A stretch of DNA of 12,974 bases from Paratractidigestivibacter sp963640745 (lineage in GTDB: Bacteria; Actinomycetota; Coriobacteriia; Coriobacteriales; Atopobiaceae). The stretch covers positions 1 to 12,974 of the forward strand of contig CAVIBB010000055.1 in the NCBI GenBank assembly GCA_963640745.1, in the 5' to 3' direction. Positions 1-5,535 of this stretch are shown here, one piece after another. Position 1 is the first letter of the stretch, and each line of letters opens with the position of its first letter. The position numbers and the translations under genes were made by a program. Below the pieces are notes generated by a model that made no database searches, was not told where the DNA came from, and worked only from the letters and a program-made list of their open reading frames with translations.

Positions 1-670
1 TCTCAGGGTTGCCGAACATGACGCCGATCTTCTCGCGCAGCTGGTTGATGAAGATACAGGTGGTGTTCGACTTGGAGAGGGAGCCGGCAAGCTTTCGAAG
101 CGCCTGGCTCATGAGGCGAGCCTGAAGGCCGACCGTAGAGTCGCCGATCTCGCCCTCGATCTCGGCACGCGGAGTCAGAGCGGCGACGGAGTCGATGACG
201 ACGACGTCGATGGCACCGGAGCGAACGAGCATGTCGCAGATCTCGAGGCCCTGCTCGCCGGTGTCGGGCTGGGAGATAAGCACCTCGTCGATATCGACGC
301 CGATGCGGGCGGCATATCCGGGGTCAAGCGCGTGCTCCGCGTCGATGAACGCGACGACGCCGCCGAGAGCCTGGGCCTCGGCAAGGATCTGAAGCGAAAG
401 GGTCGTCTTGCCCGAGGACTCAGGGCCGTAGATCTCCACGATGCGGCCGCGGGGAACACCGCCGATGCCGAGCGCCACGTCAAGCGAAAGGGCGCCGGTA
501 GGAATGGACTCGACCTCGAAGTCAGGGCCATCGTCGCCGAACTTCATGATGGAGCCCTTGCCGAACTTCTCGATGATCTCCTGCGTGGTCTCGTTGATCA
601 CCTTGGTGCGCGCCTCGCCCTCGGTGCGGGGGCGGATTTCCTTAGACAGCGGGCCCTTTGCCTTTGCCAT
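1..670 (-). CDS. recA: Recombinase RecA (3' end outside the window)
   Basis: RecA forms an ATP-dependent filament on single-stranded DNA, catalyses strand exchange, and triggers LexA self-cleavage in the SOS response. The 223 visible residues translate without interruption. The Walker A motif GPESSGKT is at about residues 82-89, the FIDAEHALDP segment at about 109-118, VVVIDSVAALTPRAEIEGEIG at about 156-175 carries Walker B and the start of loop L1, and the reading leaves the window at FGNPE inside loop L2. Roughly the last third, including the C-terminal domain, is missing. The ATG at 670 is chosen because a purine-rich ribosome binding site (AAGGGAG, 677-683) lies 6 bases upstream. The N-terminus is about 15 residues longer than that of E. 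coli RecA. The gene is separated from cinA by 220 bp and has its own SOS-type promoter, so it can be induced independently of the upstream array. The identification is essentially certain. Confidence 0.98.
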   Translation of the reverse strand, partial: MAKAKGPLSKEIRPRTEGEARTKVINETTQEIIEKFGKGSIMKFGDDGPDFEVESIPTGALSLDVALGIGGVPRGRIVEIYGPESSGKTTLSLQILAEAQALGGVVAFIDAEHALDPGYAARIGVDIDEVLISQPDTGEQGLEICDMLVRSGAIDVVVIDSVAALTPRAEIEGEIGDSTVGLQARLMSQALRKLAGSLSKSNTTCIFINQLREKIGVMFGNPE

Positions 671-699
671 GTGTTTCTCCCTTGCGTTCGACTGGGACG

Positions 700-728
700 A
701 TAATAACCGAACAGCCGTTCTTGGTCAA
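700..728 (-). promoter_or_regulatory. Sigma70-type promoter of recA
   Basis: Reading the minus strand, TTGACC (728-723) is followed by exactly 17 bases and then TATTAT (705-700). These are near-consensus -35 and -10 boxes at ideal spacing. The predicted start lies near 693, giving a leader of only about 23 bases before the recA ATG. The promoter is assigned from sequence alone. Confidence 0.8.
708..721. promoter_or_regulatory. LexA (SOS) box in the recA promoter
   Basis: The plus strand reads CGAACAGCCGTTCT. This is the CGAAC-N4-GTTC dyad of LexA (DinR) operators in Gram-positive bacteria and matches 12 of 14 positions of the Bacillus-type consensus CGAACRNRYGTTYC. It lies entirely inside the 17-bp spacer between -35 and -10, so bound LexA would block RNA polymerase. 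A further half-site, GTTCG, is at 686-690 near the predicted transcription start. The link to LexA is inferred, since no lexA gene lies in the window. Confidence 0.82.
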
Positions 729-741
729 CGACTCAAGGAGA

Positions 742-785
742 AATCTAGCAGGCCGAACTTACCGCATTCTTACCGGAATCTAGCA
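742..785. repeat. Short direct repeats upstream of the recA promoter
   Basis: AATCTAGCA occurs at 742-750 and again at 777-785, with a partial third copy (AATCTAACG) starting at 789. Between them CTTACCG occurs twice at 758-764 and 769-775, offset by 11 bp, about one helical turn. The block lies 14-57 bp upstream of the recA -35 box, where an activator or second repressor could bind. No regulator is recognised. Confidence 0.45.
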
Positions 786-838
786 GCAATCTAACGGGTT
801 TCTTGCCGTCCAGACGGGGTTTTCAACAAACGCAAGGC

Positions 839-855
839 AGAGGGCGCGGCCCTCT
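839..855 (-). terminator. Possible terminator hairpin after cinA
   Basis: A perfect 7-bp stem, AGAGGGC/GCCCTCT, closes a 3-base loop 36 bases past the cinA stop. On the minus strand the sequence after it is only moderately T-rich (GCCTTGCGTTTGTTG). It could end the rnj-to-cinA transcript before the recA promoter, but without a real T-run it may be weak or leaky. A smaller GCCGC/GCGGC hairpin (873-890) directly abuts the cinA stop. Confidence 0.4.
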
Positions 856-890
856 AAGTCCAAGCACAGGAAGCCGCGAAAACAAGCGGC

Positions 891-1424
891 CTACCCCTCG
901 ATAAGTTCCACAAGAGCTTCATGCAGAAGGCCTATGGCGACATGGCAGGCGCCCCTGCGAACATCCGCGCGGTCCCCGTCGAGGTTCTTGACCACGGACC
1001 GCGAGATTTTCGTCGAATTCACGCCGAACCAAACGGTCCCGACAGGCTTTCCGGGTTCTTCTCCGCCCGGCCCCGCAATGCCTGTGATGGAGACGGCCAC
1101 ATCGCTCGAAAGGACAGAACGGGCCCCAGAGGCCATCGCCAAGGCGCACTCGGAAGAAACCGCGCCCAGCTCAGGCACGTCAAGAAGCCCTTCGTACGGA
1201 ACGCCGAGAACCTCGTGCTTTACCGGTATCGCATAGCTCACGATTCCGCCGCGCACCACGGACGAGGACCCGGGAACCGCGGTGAGGCACGCGCTCACAA
1301 GCCCTCCTGTGCAGGACTCCGCGAACCCGACCGTGAGGCCATACGCAGAGGCCAGCGAGACCGCAGCGGCAGCCTTGTCGTAGAGCTCCTCGTCGAACTC
1401 GAGAATCGCTTTGTTTCGCGCCAC
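891..1424 (-). CDS. cinA: CinA C-terminal domain protein, nicotinamide-nucleotide amidase (PncC type)
   Basis: Proteins of this family hydrolyse nicotinamide mononucleotide to nicotinate mononucleotide and ammonia, returning NMN to NAD synthesis in the cytoplasm. The 177-residue product has the family motif AESCTGG at 35-41, with the presumed catalytic Ser37, followed by GGIVSYAIPVK at about 59-69 (Tyr64 and Lys69 as likely active-site partners) and GIAGPGG at 115-121. It is the stand-alone amidase domain. The N-terminal pyrophosphatase-like domain of full-length CinA (about 400 residues) is absent, so the name pncC would fit equally well. The start is GTG at 1424, only 2 bases after the pgsA stop, with GGAG 7 bases upstream. 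A longer ATG reading beginning at 1541 runs through the assembly gap and overlaps pgsA, so it is rejected. The pgsA-cinA-recA order is common in Gram-positive genomes. The family is certain, the exact substrate less so. Confidence 0.92.
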   Translation of the reverse strand: MARNKAILEFDEELYDKAAAAVSLASAYGLTVGFAESCTGGLVSACLTAVPGSSSVVRGGIVSYAIPVKHEVLGVPYEGLLDVPELGAVSSECALAMASGARSVLSSDVAVSITGIAGPGGEEPGKPVGTVWFGVNSTKISRSVVKNLDGDRADVRRGACHVAIGLLHEALVELIEG

Positions 1425-1426
1425 GG

Positions 1427-1992
1427 CTACTCCGCCTCGGAAAGATACGGCCAGCCCTTGGCAAAATAATCGATGCCCGACCAAGCGGTGAGCACGACGG
1501 CCACCGCCATGAGGNNNNNNNNNNGGGCATAGCGGCGACAAAGAGAAGGCCGCAGATGGCGACCATCGTCGTAGCCGTCTTCCACTTACCGAGGTCGCTC
1601 GCAGCGACGACGACGCCCTTGGAGGCGACTACCATGCGCAGCCCGGACACAAGGAACTCGCGCGCCACGATGACGAGCAGCACCCAGGTCGTGGTCATGC
1701 CGTGCTCGAGCAGGAAGCAGAGGGCGACGATGACCGCGAGCTTGTCGGCGATGGGGTCGAGGAACTTTCCGAAGGTCGTCACCTCTCCCCTGCTGCGGGC
1801 AAGGTACCCGTCGAGCTTGTCGGTGAGCGAGAGGACGACGTAAAGCGCGAAGACGGCAACGCCCGCCCACGAGACCTCATCGCCGCGCGAGACGCCCACG
1901 CATTCAGCGACAAGGAGCCACAGGGGCACCAGCGCGACGCGTGCGCAGGTCACGATATTAGCCGGAGTCCAGATGCCCTTTGTCTTCGCCAT
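1427..1992 (-). CDS. pgsA: CDP-diacylglycerol-glycerol-3-phosphate 3-phosphatidyltransferase, interrupted by an assembly gap
   Basis: This integral membrane enzyme makes phosphatidylglycerol phosphate from CDP-diacylglycerol and glycerol 3-phosphate, the committed step to phosphatidylglycerol and cardiolipin. The complete CDP-alcohol phosphatidyltransferase signature is visible as D58xxD61-G62xxA65-R66, eight residues, G75xxxD79xxxD83. Hydrophobic helices flank it at about 17-31, 42-57, 85-96, 102-116 and 143-154. The first 156 residues run from the ATG at 1992 to the run of ten Ns, and 28 more residues (beginning LMAVAVVLTAW) follow on the other side to a TAG at 1427-1429. The two halves are in different frames across the placeholder, so the true gap must be 2 modulo 3 bases long. 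At 184 residues plus the gap the protein has nearly normal family length, so I read this as an assembly gap and not a frameshift. It starts 4 bp after rimO, with GAGG next to the ATG. The usual symbol is pgsA. Other CDP-alcohol transferases are possible but less likely beside cinA and recA. Confidence 0.9.
1515..1524. other. Assembly gap (ten Ns) inside pgsA
   Basis: Ten consecutive N characters interrupt pgsA. The reading frames on the two sides agree only if the missing stretch is 2 modulo 3 bases, so ten is a placeholder and not the real length. The residues lost lie in the last or second-to-last membrane helix of PgsA. Confidence 0.97.
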
Positions 1993-1996
1993 CCTC

Positions 1997-3340
1997 TTAC
2001 TCCTCACCCGCGGGAACGATCTCGCCAACCATCTCGTAACAGAAGGAGTCAACAAGATCGACCGTGACGACGTCGCCGACAGATGCCTCGCCGCTCGCGA
2101 TGTGGACGGCACCGTCGCAGTCAGGCGCCTGGAACCAGGCGTGGCCGATAAGCTCGACGCCCTCGTCGCCCTCCTCGATGCCGTCGATGATCACCTTGAC
2201 GCGCTCGCCGACATGCTTGGCGGTGGCGGAGAAGCCGAGCTCCTCGACAAGGTCGATGAGCCGCTGTGTGCGCTCGAGCTTGACGTCTTCGTCGACCTGG
2301 TCCTCCATCTTGGCGGCCGCGGTCCCGTCCTCCTGCGAGTAGGCGAACACGGAGGTGTAATCGAACTCCTCGGCCTCGATGAAGTCGTAGAGCTCGTCGG
2401 CCTCCTCGTCGGTTTCGCCGGGGAAGCCCGCCATGCCCGTCGTACGCAGCACCATACCCGGGATCTCGGACCGAAGGCGCGCGAAAAGCTCGTGGAGCTG
2501 CGCCGGGTCACCGGAGCGGTTCATCTTCTTTAGAATCCGCTCGGAGCAGTGCTGGATGGGGATATCGATGTAAGGAAGCACCTCGGGGGTGTCGCGAATC
2601 GCCGCGATAAGCTCGTCGGTCATACCCTCGGGCTGGAGATACAGGACGCGTACCCATCCGCCATAAGGCCTCACGACCTCGGCAACCTGAACAAGGAGCT
2701 TGGCGAGGGACTCGTCCCCCTCGAAGTCGCTGCCCCAGATGCCCGTGTCCTGGCCGATGAGGACGATCTCGCGCACGCCGCCCTCGAGAAGGGCGCCCAC
2801 CTCGGCGCAGATCTCGTCTGCGGGGCGGCTATGGTAACGGCCGCGAATGTACGGAATGGCACAGAAGGTGCAGAAACGGTCGCACCCCTCGGAGATCTTC
2901 ACGAAGGCCGAGGCGCCCTCGACCGTGCGCAGAGCCGAGGCGGGAGCCGCAGCGGAAGCCTCGACGCCGAGCACGCCCGACACGACGGCGACGATGCCGT
3001 CCTCTTCCTCCGCCTTAACGAAAGCGGCGACCTCGGGAAGCTGCTCGGGAAGCTCGTCGCCGTAGCGCGAAGGCACACAGCCGCACATGACGATGGGAAG
3101 CTCGCGCACGCCCTCGGCGCGTCCCTCGGCGAGCTCGAGCGTGGCCTCGACGGATTCCTCGGTGGCGGAGGCCAAGAACGAGCATGTGTTGACGATGGCG
3201 ACGTCGGCGTCGTCAACATCGTGCGTCTCGCCAAAGCCGGAGCCGTTGAGAAGCGCGCGCATGCGGTCGGTGTCGACCTCGTTCTTTGCGCAGCCGAGCG
3301 TGATGTAGAGGACCTTCGGGGCAGAGGAGTTGCAGGTCAT
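1997..3340 (-). CDS. rimO: Ribosomal protein S12 methylthiotransferase RimO
   Basis: RimO is a radical-SAM enzyme with two iron-sulfur clusters that adds a methylthio group to a conserved aspartate of ribosomal protein S12. The 447-residue product has the three domains in order. The N-terminal UPF0004 domain (about 9-125) has cluster cysteines at C17 (ITLGCAKN), C53 (NTCSF) and C86. The radical-SAM domain has the CxxxCxxC motif at C153, C157 and C160 (SEGCDRFCTFCAIP). A C-terminal TRAM domain spans about 376-441. The LGCAKNEVDTDRM signature and the FQAPDCDGAV segment in TRAM point to RimO and away from the tRNA enzyme MiaB. The ATG at 3340 is used because the conserved domain begins at once after it. 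The upstream in-frame extension is low-complexity Ser/Arg/Pro sequence overlapping yajQ. It begins 10 bp after yajQ with AGGA as a plausible ribosome binding site, and ends 4 bp before pgsA. Confidence 0.95.
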   Translation of the reverse strand: MTCNSSAPKVLYITLGCAKNEVDTDRMRALLNGSGFGETHDVDDADVAIVNTCSFLASATEESVEATLELAEGRAEGVRELPIVMCGCVPSRYGDELPEQLPEVAAFVKAEEEDGIVAVVSGVLGVEASAAAPASALRTVEGASAFVKISEGCDRFCTFCAIPYIRGRYHSRPADEICAEVGALLEGGVREIVLIGQDTGIWGSDFEGDESLAKLLVQVAEVVRPYGGWVRVLYLQPEGMTDELIAAIRDTPEVLPYIDIPIQHCSERILKKMNRSGDPAQLHELFARLRSEIPGMVLRTTGMAGFPGETDEEADELYDFIEAEEFDYTSVFAYSQEDGTAAAKMEDQVDEDVKLERTQRLIDLVEELGFSATAKHVGERVKVIIDGIEEGDEGVELIGHAWFQAPDCDGAVHIASGEASVGDVVTVDLVDSFCYEMVGEIVPAGEE

Positions 3341-3350
3341 CGGTCGGGTC

Positions 3351-3848
3351 CTATCGATAGTTCGTGTACTGGAGGGGCTGGCCGTAGTCGGCCTGCTTGA
3401 GCTGGGCGATGACCTGCTGGAGGACGTCACGCGAGGCGGAGGACACGCGTAGCTTGTCGCCCTCGACCGTGGCCTTGCACTTGAGCTTGAGGTCGCGGAT
3501 GTCCTTGGCGATCTTCTTCGCGGTGTCCTGGTCGATGCCCTGGACAATCTGGCCGGATTGACGCACGGTCATCCCGCTCGCCGCCTCGACCTTATCCCAA
3601 CGGACGGCAGCGAGGTCAATGCCGCGCTTGGTGAGCTTGGATCCCAGGACGTCGCGCACCTGACCCGCGACGAACTCGGAGGGAGCCTCGAGCTTGAAGG
3701 AGCCGTCCTTCTTCGAGAGCTCGAGCGAGGCGCCCGTGCCTTTGAGGTCGTAACGCTGAGTGAGCTCGCGGGCCGCCTGCTGGTAGGCGTTGTCGACTTC
3801 CTGCATGTCGACGGTCGAGACGACGTCGAAACTGCATTCCTTGGCCAT
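3351..3848 (-). CDS. yajQ: YajQ family nucleotide-binding protein (UPF0234)
   Basis: The 165-residue product matches the usual length of YajQ (about 160) and aligns throughout. It opens with SFDVVSTVDMQEVDNA, has QRYDLKGTG at about 31-39 and the Lys/Asp-rich KKIAKDIRDLKLK segment at about 111-123, and ends with QLKQADYGQPLQYTNYR, all typical of the family. YajQ proteins have two ferredoxin-like domains and bind RNA or nucleotides. A member from Xanthomonas is a cyclic di-GMP effector, but the role in this lineage is unknown. The ATG at 3848 has GAGGGGG just upstream. An in-frame ATG at 3896 would add 16 unconserved residues and is rejected. A 64-bp gap containing a hairpin separates it from the rodZ-like gene, and rimO follows after 10 bp. 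Confidence 0.95.
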   Translation of the reverse strand: MAKECSFDVVSTVDMQEVDNAYQQAARELTQRYDLKGTGASLELSKKDGSFKLEAPSEFVAGQVRDVLGSKLTKRGIDLAAVRWDKVEAASGMTVRQSGQIVQGIDQDTAKKIAKDIRDLKLKCKATVEGDKLRVSSASRDVLQQVIAQLKQADYGQPLQYTNYR

Positions 3849-3866
3849 AAAGGCCCCCTCTCTTCG

Positions 3867-3886
3867 GTCTCCGCCCCCGCGAAGAC
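3867..3886 (-). promoter_or_regulatory. Hairpin in front of the yajQ ribosome binding site
   Basis: On the minus strand GTCTTCGC, a GGGG loop and GCGGAGAC form an 8-bp stem with one G-U pair. It sits just upstream of the yajQ Shine-Dalgarno sequence, in the only sizeable gap between rnj and cinA. There is no T-run after it, so it is more likely a processing or stability element than a terminator. No clear promoter was seen in this gap. Confidence 0.4.
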
Positions 3887-3912
3887 GCATGGTCATGGTC
3901 TATTGCAAAGAA

Positions 3913-5529
3913 TTACTCGCCCTCTGAGACCGCGGCCTCGGCGTCGGTCGACTGGGCGGAATCCCCGTCGGCGGTGGCCGAGGTGTCGGTTGTTTCAGGC
4001 GCCTTCGTGCCCTTGATCGAAAGCGACCCCAGTCCAGAGGCCTTCGAGGTGAAGGAGACGGACTCGCCGTTCTTGGTGACCGTGACGGATGCCGGGTCGC
4101 CGGCCTGAACGGTAATGGTGTCCGTGACGGTGTACTCCCGCTCCCAAGGCCCGGTAACCGACTCGGCGACGTCGCTCACGCCGTCGCTCGTGATCTCAAG
4201 CCACGTGTAGGCGCCGGAGTTCACGGAGACCTTGACCACCGTCGGGACATAGGCGGTGCTCTGCGAGTCGGCAGCGGCCGCGCTCGAGGAGTCCGTGCTC
4301 GAGGTCGTGCTCGAGGATGTCGACGACGAGGAGGAATCCCCCGAGCTTGAGGAGGACCCCGACGCCGAAGTGGACGTCGACGTGCTCGTCGTGGTGGTGG
4401 AGCTCTGGTCGGCGTTGCTCACCGAGACGGACTTAAGCGAGCTTCCGCCCTGCCGGCCGTTCACGCAAGAGCTCACCGAGAAGACGAGGATGGCGGTCAG
4501 CACCACGGCAAGGATGAGCACGATGCCGAAGACGGCGCGCTGGGGATCGGCGAAGAAGCCGGCGACCCCGCCCTTACGGGCGCCGCGGCCCTGGCCGCGC
4601 CCCGAGGGGCTTCCGGCACGGCCGCCCCCGCGGGCGTTAGAGCCGCGCCTGACGTTAGGCCGCTCCATGTTCGCGATGTTGCGCGAGGAGCGCCTGCCGG
4701 AAATGGTGCTCGCCCTCTCGTAGGGGTTTGCAGTGTCGTCGAAGCGCATGTCGTCGGTGTACTCGCGCGGGATGATGTTGCGCGTGCTCACGTCGTCGCG
4801 CCGATAGAACCCGCCGCGACCGTCATAGGAGCCGCCGGAGGTTCGGATGCCGTCGGAAAGAAGGCGGTCGGCAGCGCTCTCGCCGTTGCGGCCGCGCCGC
4901 TGCTGCATGTTGCGGCGACGCTGGCGGTCCGCCTGTGAGCCGCGCGTGGGCTGTCGGGCTTCGTTGCCCGCGGAGCTTCCGTTGTAAGGCCTGCGCTGAC
5001 GCTCGCCGCGCGATCCGCCCTCGTAGGGCTGGGCGCCGTAGGATTCCGCGGCGGAGGGGCCGCTGCCGGCCAGCGGCACGGAGCGCCGCGGGCGGGGGCT
5101 CGTCGTCGTGGCGAAGGCGCCCAAGTCGCCCGCGGGGCCACCCGAGGTCGGCAGAAGGCCGTGGTACTCCACATACGCCTTCGGGCGCGACTCCTGCTCG
5201 TTGACGACCTCGTAGCCGCTGATTCCACGCCCGGACTGCACGTCCCGCGTCCGGCGACGGAGCTCATGGGAGCTCGAGCCGTTGACGAACTCGTAGAGCT
5301 CCTCTTGGAAGAGATCGGTGACCTGCCGCGGGTTGAGGCCGAGATAGCGCGCATACGAGGAGAGCATGCCCTGGGCGTAGCCGCTCTGGGGCATCTTCTC
5401 GAAGTCGCCCTCCTCGAAGGCGATGAGCACGTCCTCACGGAGCCTCAGGATCTTCGAAGCCTGGGACGTCGTGAGGCCGAGCTGCCGCCTGCGGGTAAGG
5501 AGCATCTCGCTGAAACGCGGGCGCCGCAT
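3913..5529 (-). CDS. rodZ: RodZ-like membrane protein with N-terminal helix-turn-helix domain
   Basis: RodZ proteins couple the MreB cytoskeleton to the wall-building machinery at the membrane. The 538-residue product has the RodZ plan. A helix-turn-helix domain of the Cro/HTH_25 type is at about 5-75, with recognisable LTTSQASKILRLRE, FEEGDFEKMP and YARYLGLNP segments. One membrane helix is at about 332-352 (FGIVLILAVVLTAILVFSV). A Ser/Thr-rich linker follows at about 370-420, then a DUF4115-like beta domain at about 428-505 (YTWLEITSDG, VTVTKNGESVSF). It is much longer than E. coli RodZ (about 340) because a 230-residue Arg/Gly/Ser-rich, probably disordered cytoplasmic segment separates the first domain from the helix. 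It starts 6 bp after ftsK, as the corresponding gene (ymfM in Bacillus) lies near ftsK/spoIIIE and pgsA. The family assignment is good, but interaction with MreB is unproven and no mreB is in view. Confidence 0.85.
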   Translation of the reverse strand: MRRPRFSEMLLTRRRQLGLTTSQASKILRLREDVLIAFEEGDFEKMPQSGYAQGMLSSYARYLGLNPRQVTDLFQEELYEFVNGSSSHELRRRTRDVQSGRGISGYEVVNEQESRPKAYVEYHGLLPTSGGPAGDLGAFATTTSPRPRRSVPLAGSGPSAAESYGAQPYEGGSRGERQRRPYNGSSAGNEARQPTRGSQADRQRRRNMQQRRGRNGESAADRLLSDGIRTSGGSYDGRGGFYRRDDVSTRNIIPREYTDDMRFDDTANPYERASTISGRRSSRNIANMERPNVRRGSNARGGGRAGSPSGRGQGRGARKGGVAGFFADPQRAVFGIVLILAVVLTAILVFSVSSCVNGRQGGSSLKSVSVSNADQSSTTTTSTSTSTSASGSSSSSGDSSSSSTSSSTTSSTDSSSAAAADSQSTAYVPTVVKVSVNSGAYTWLEITSDGVSDVAESVTGPWEREYTVTDTITVQAGDPASVTVTKNGESVSFTSKASGLGSLSIKGTKAPETTDTSATADGDSAQSTDAEAAVSEGE

Positions 5530-5535
5530 CGTCTG

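Noticed and set aside
801..826. CCGTC/GACGG hairpin followed by GGTTTT on the plus strand
   Set aside because: The stem is 5 bp with a 2-base loop, too tight to be stable, and it faces no plus-strand gene.
1425..1541. Upstream ATG extension of cinA at 1541
   Set aside because: The reading passes through the assembly gap and overlaps the well-conserved C-terminus of pgsA. The GTG at 1424 has a proper ribosome binding site.
1180..2112. Minus-strand reading joining pgsA with sequence past the Ns
   Set aside because: Using ten as the gap length throws the frame off, so the part after the Ns is out-of-frame cinA sequence. The extension before 1992 is low-complexity sequence within rimO.
3341..3547. 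N-terminal extension of rimO beginning at 3547
   Set aside because: These 69 residues are Ser/Arg/Pro-rich and overlap yajQ in another frame. The conserved domain begins right after the ATG at 3340.
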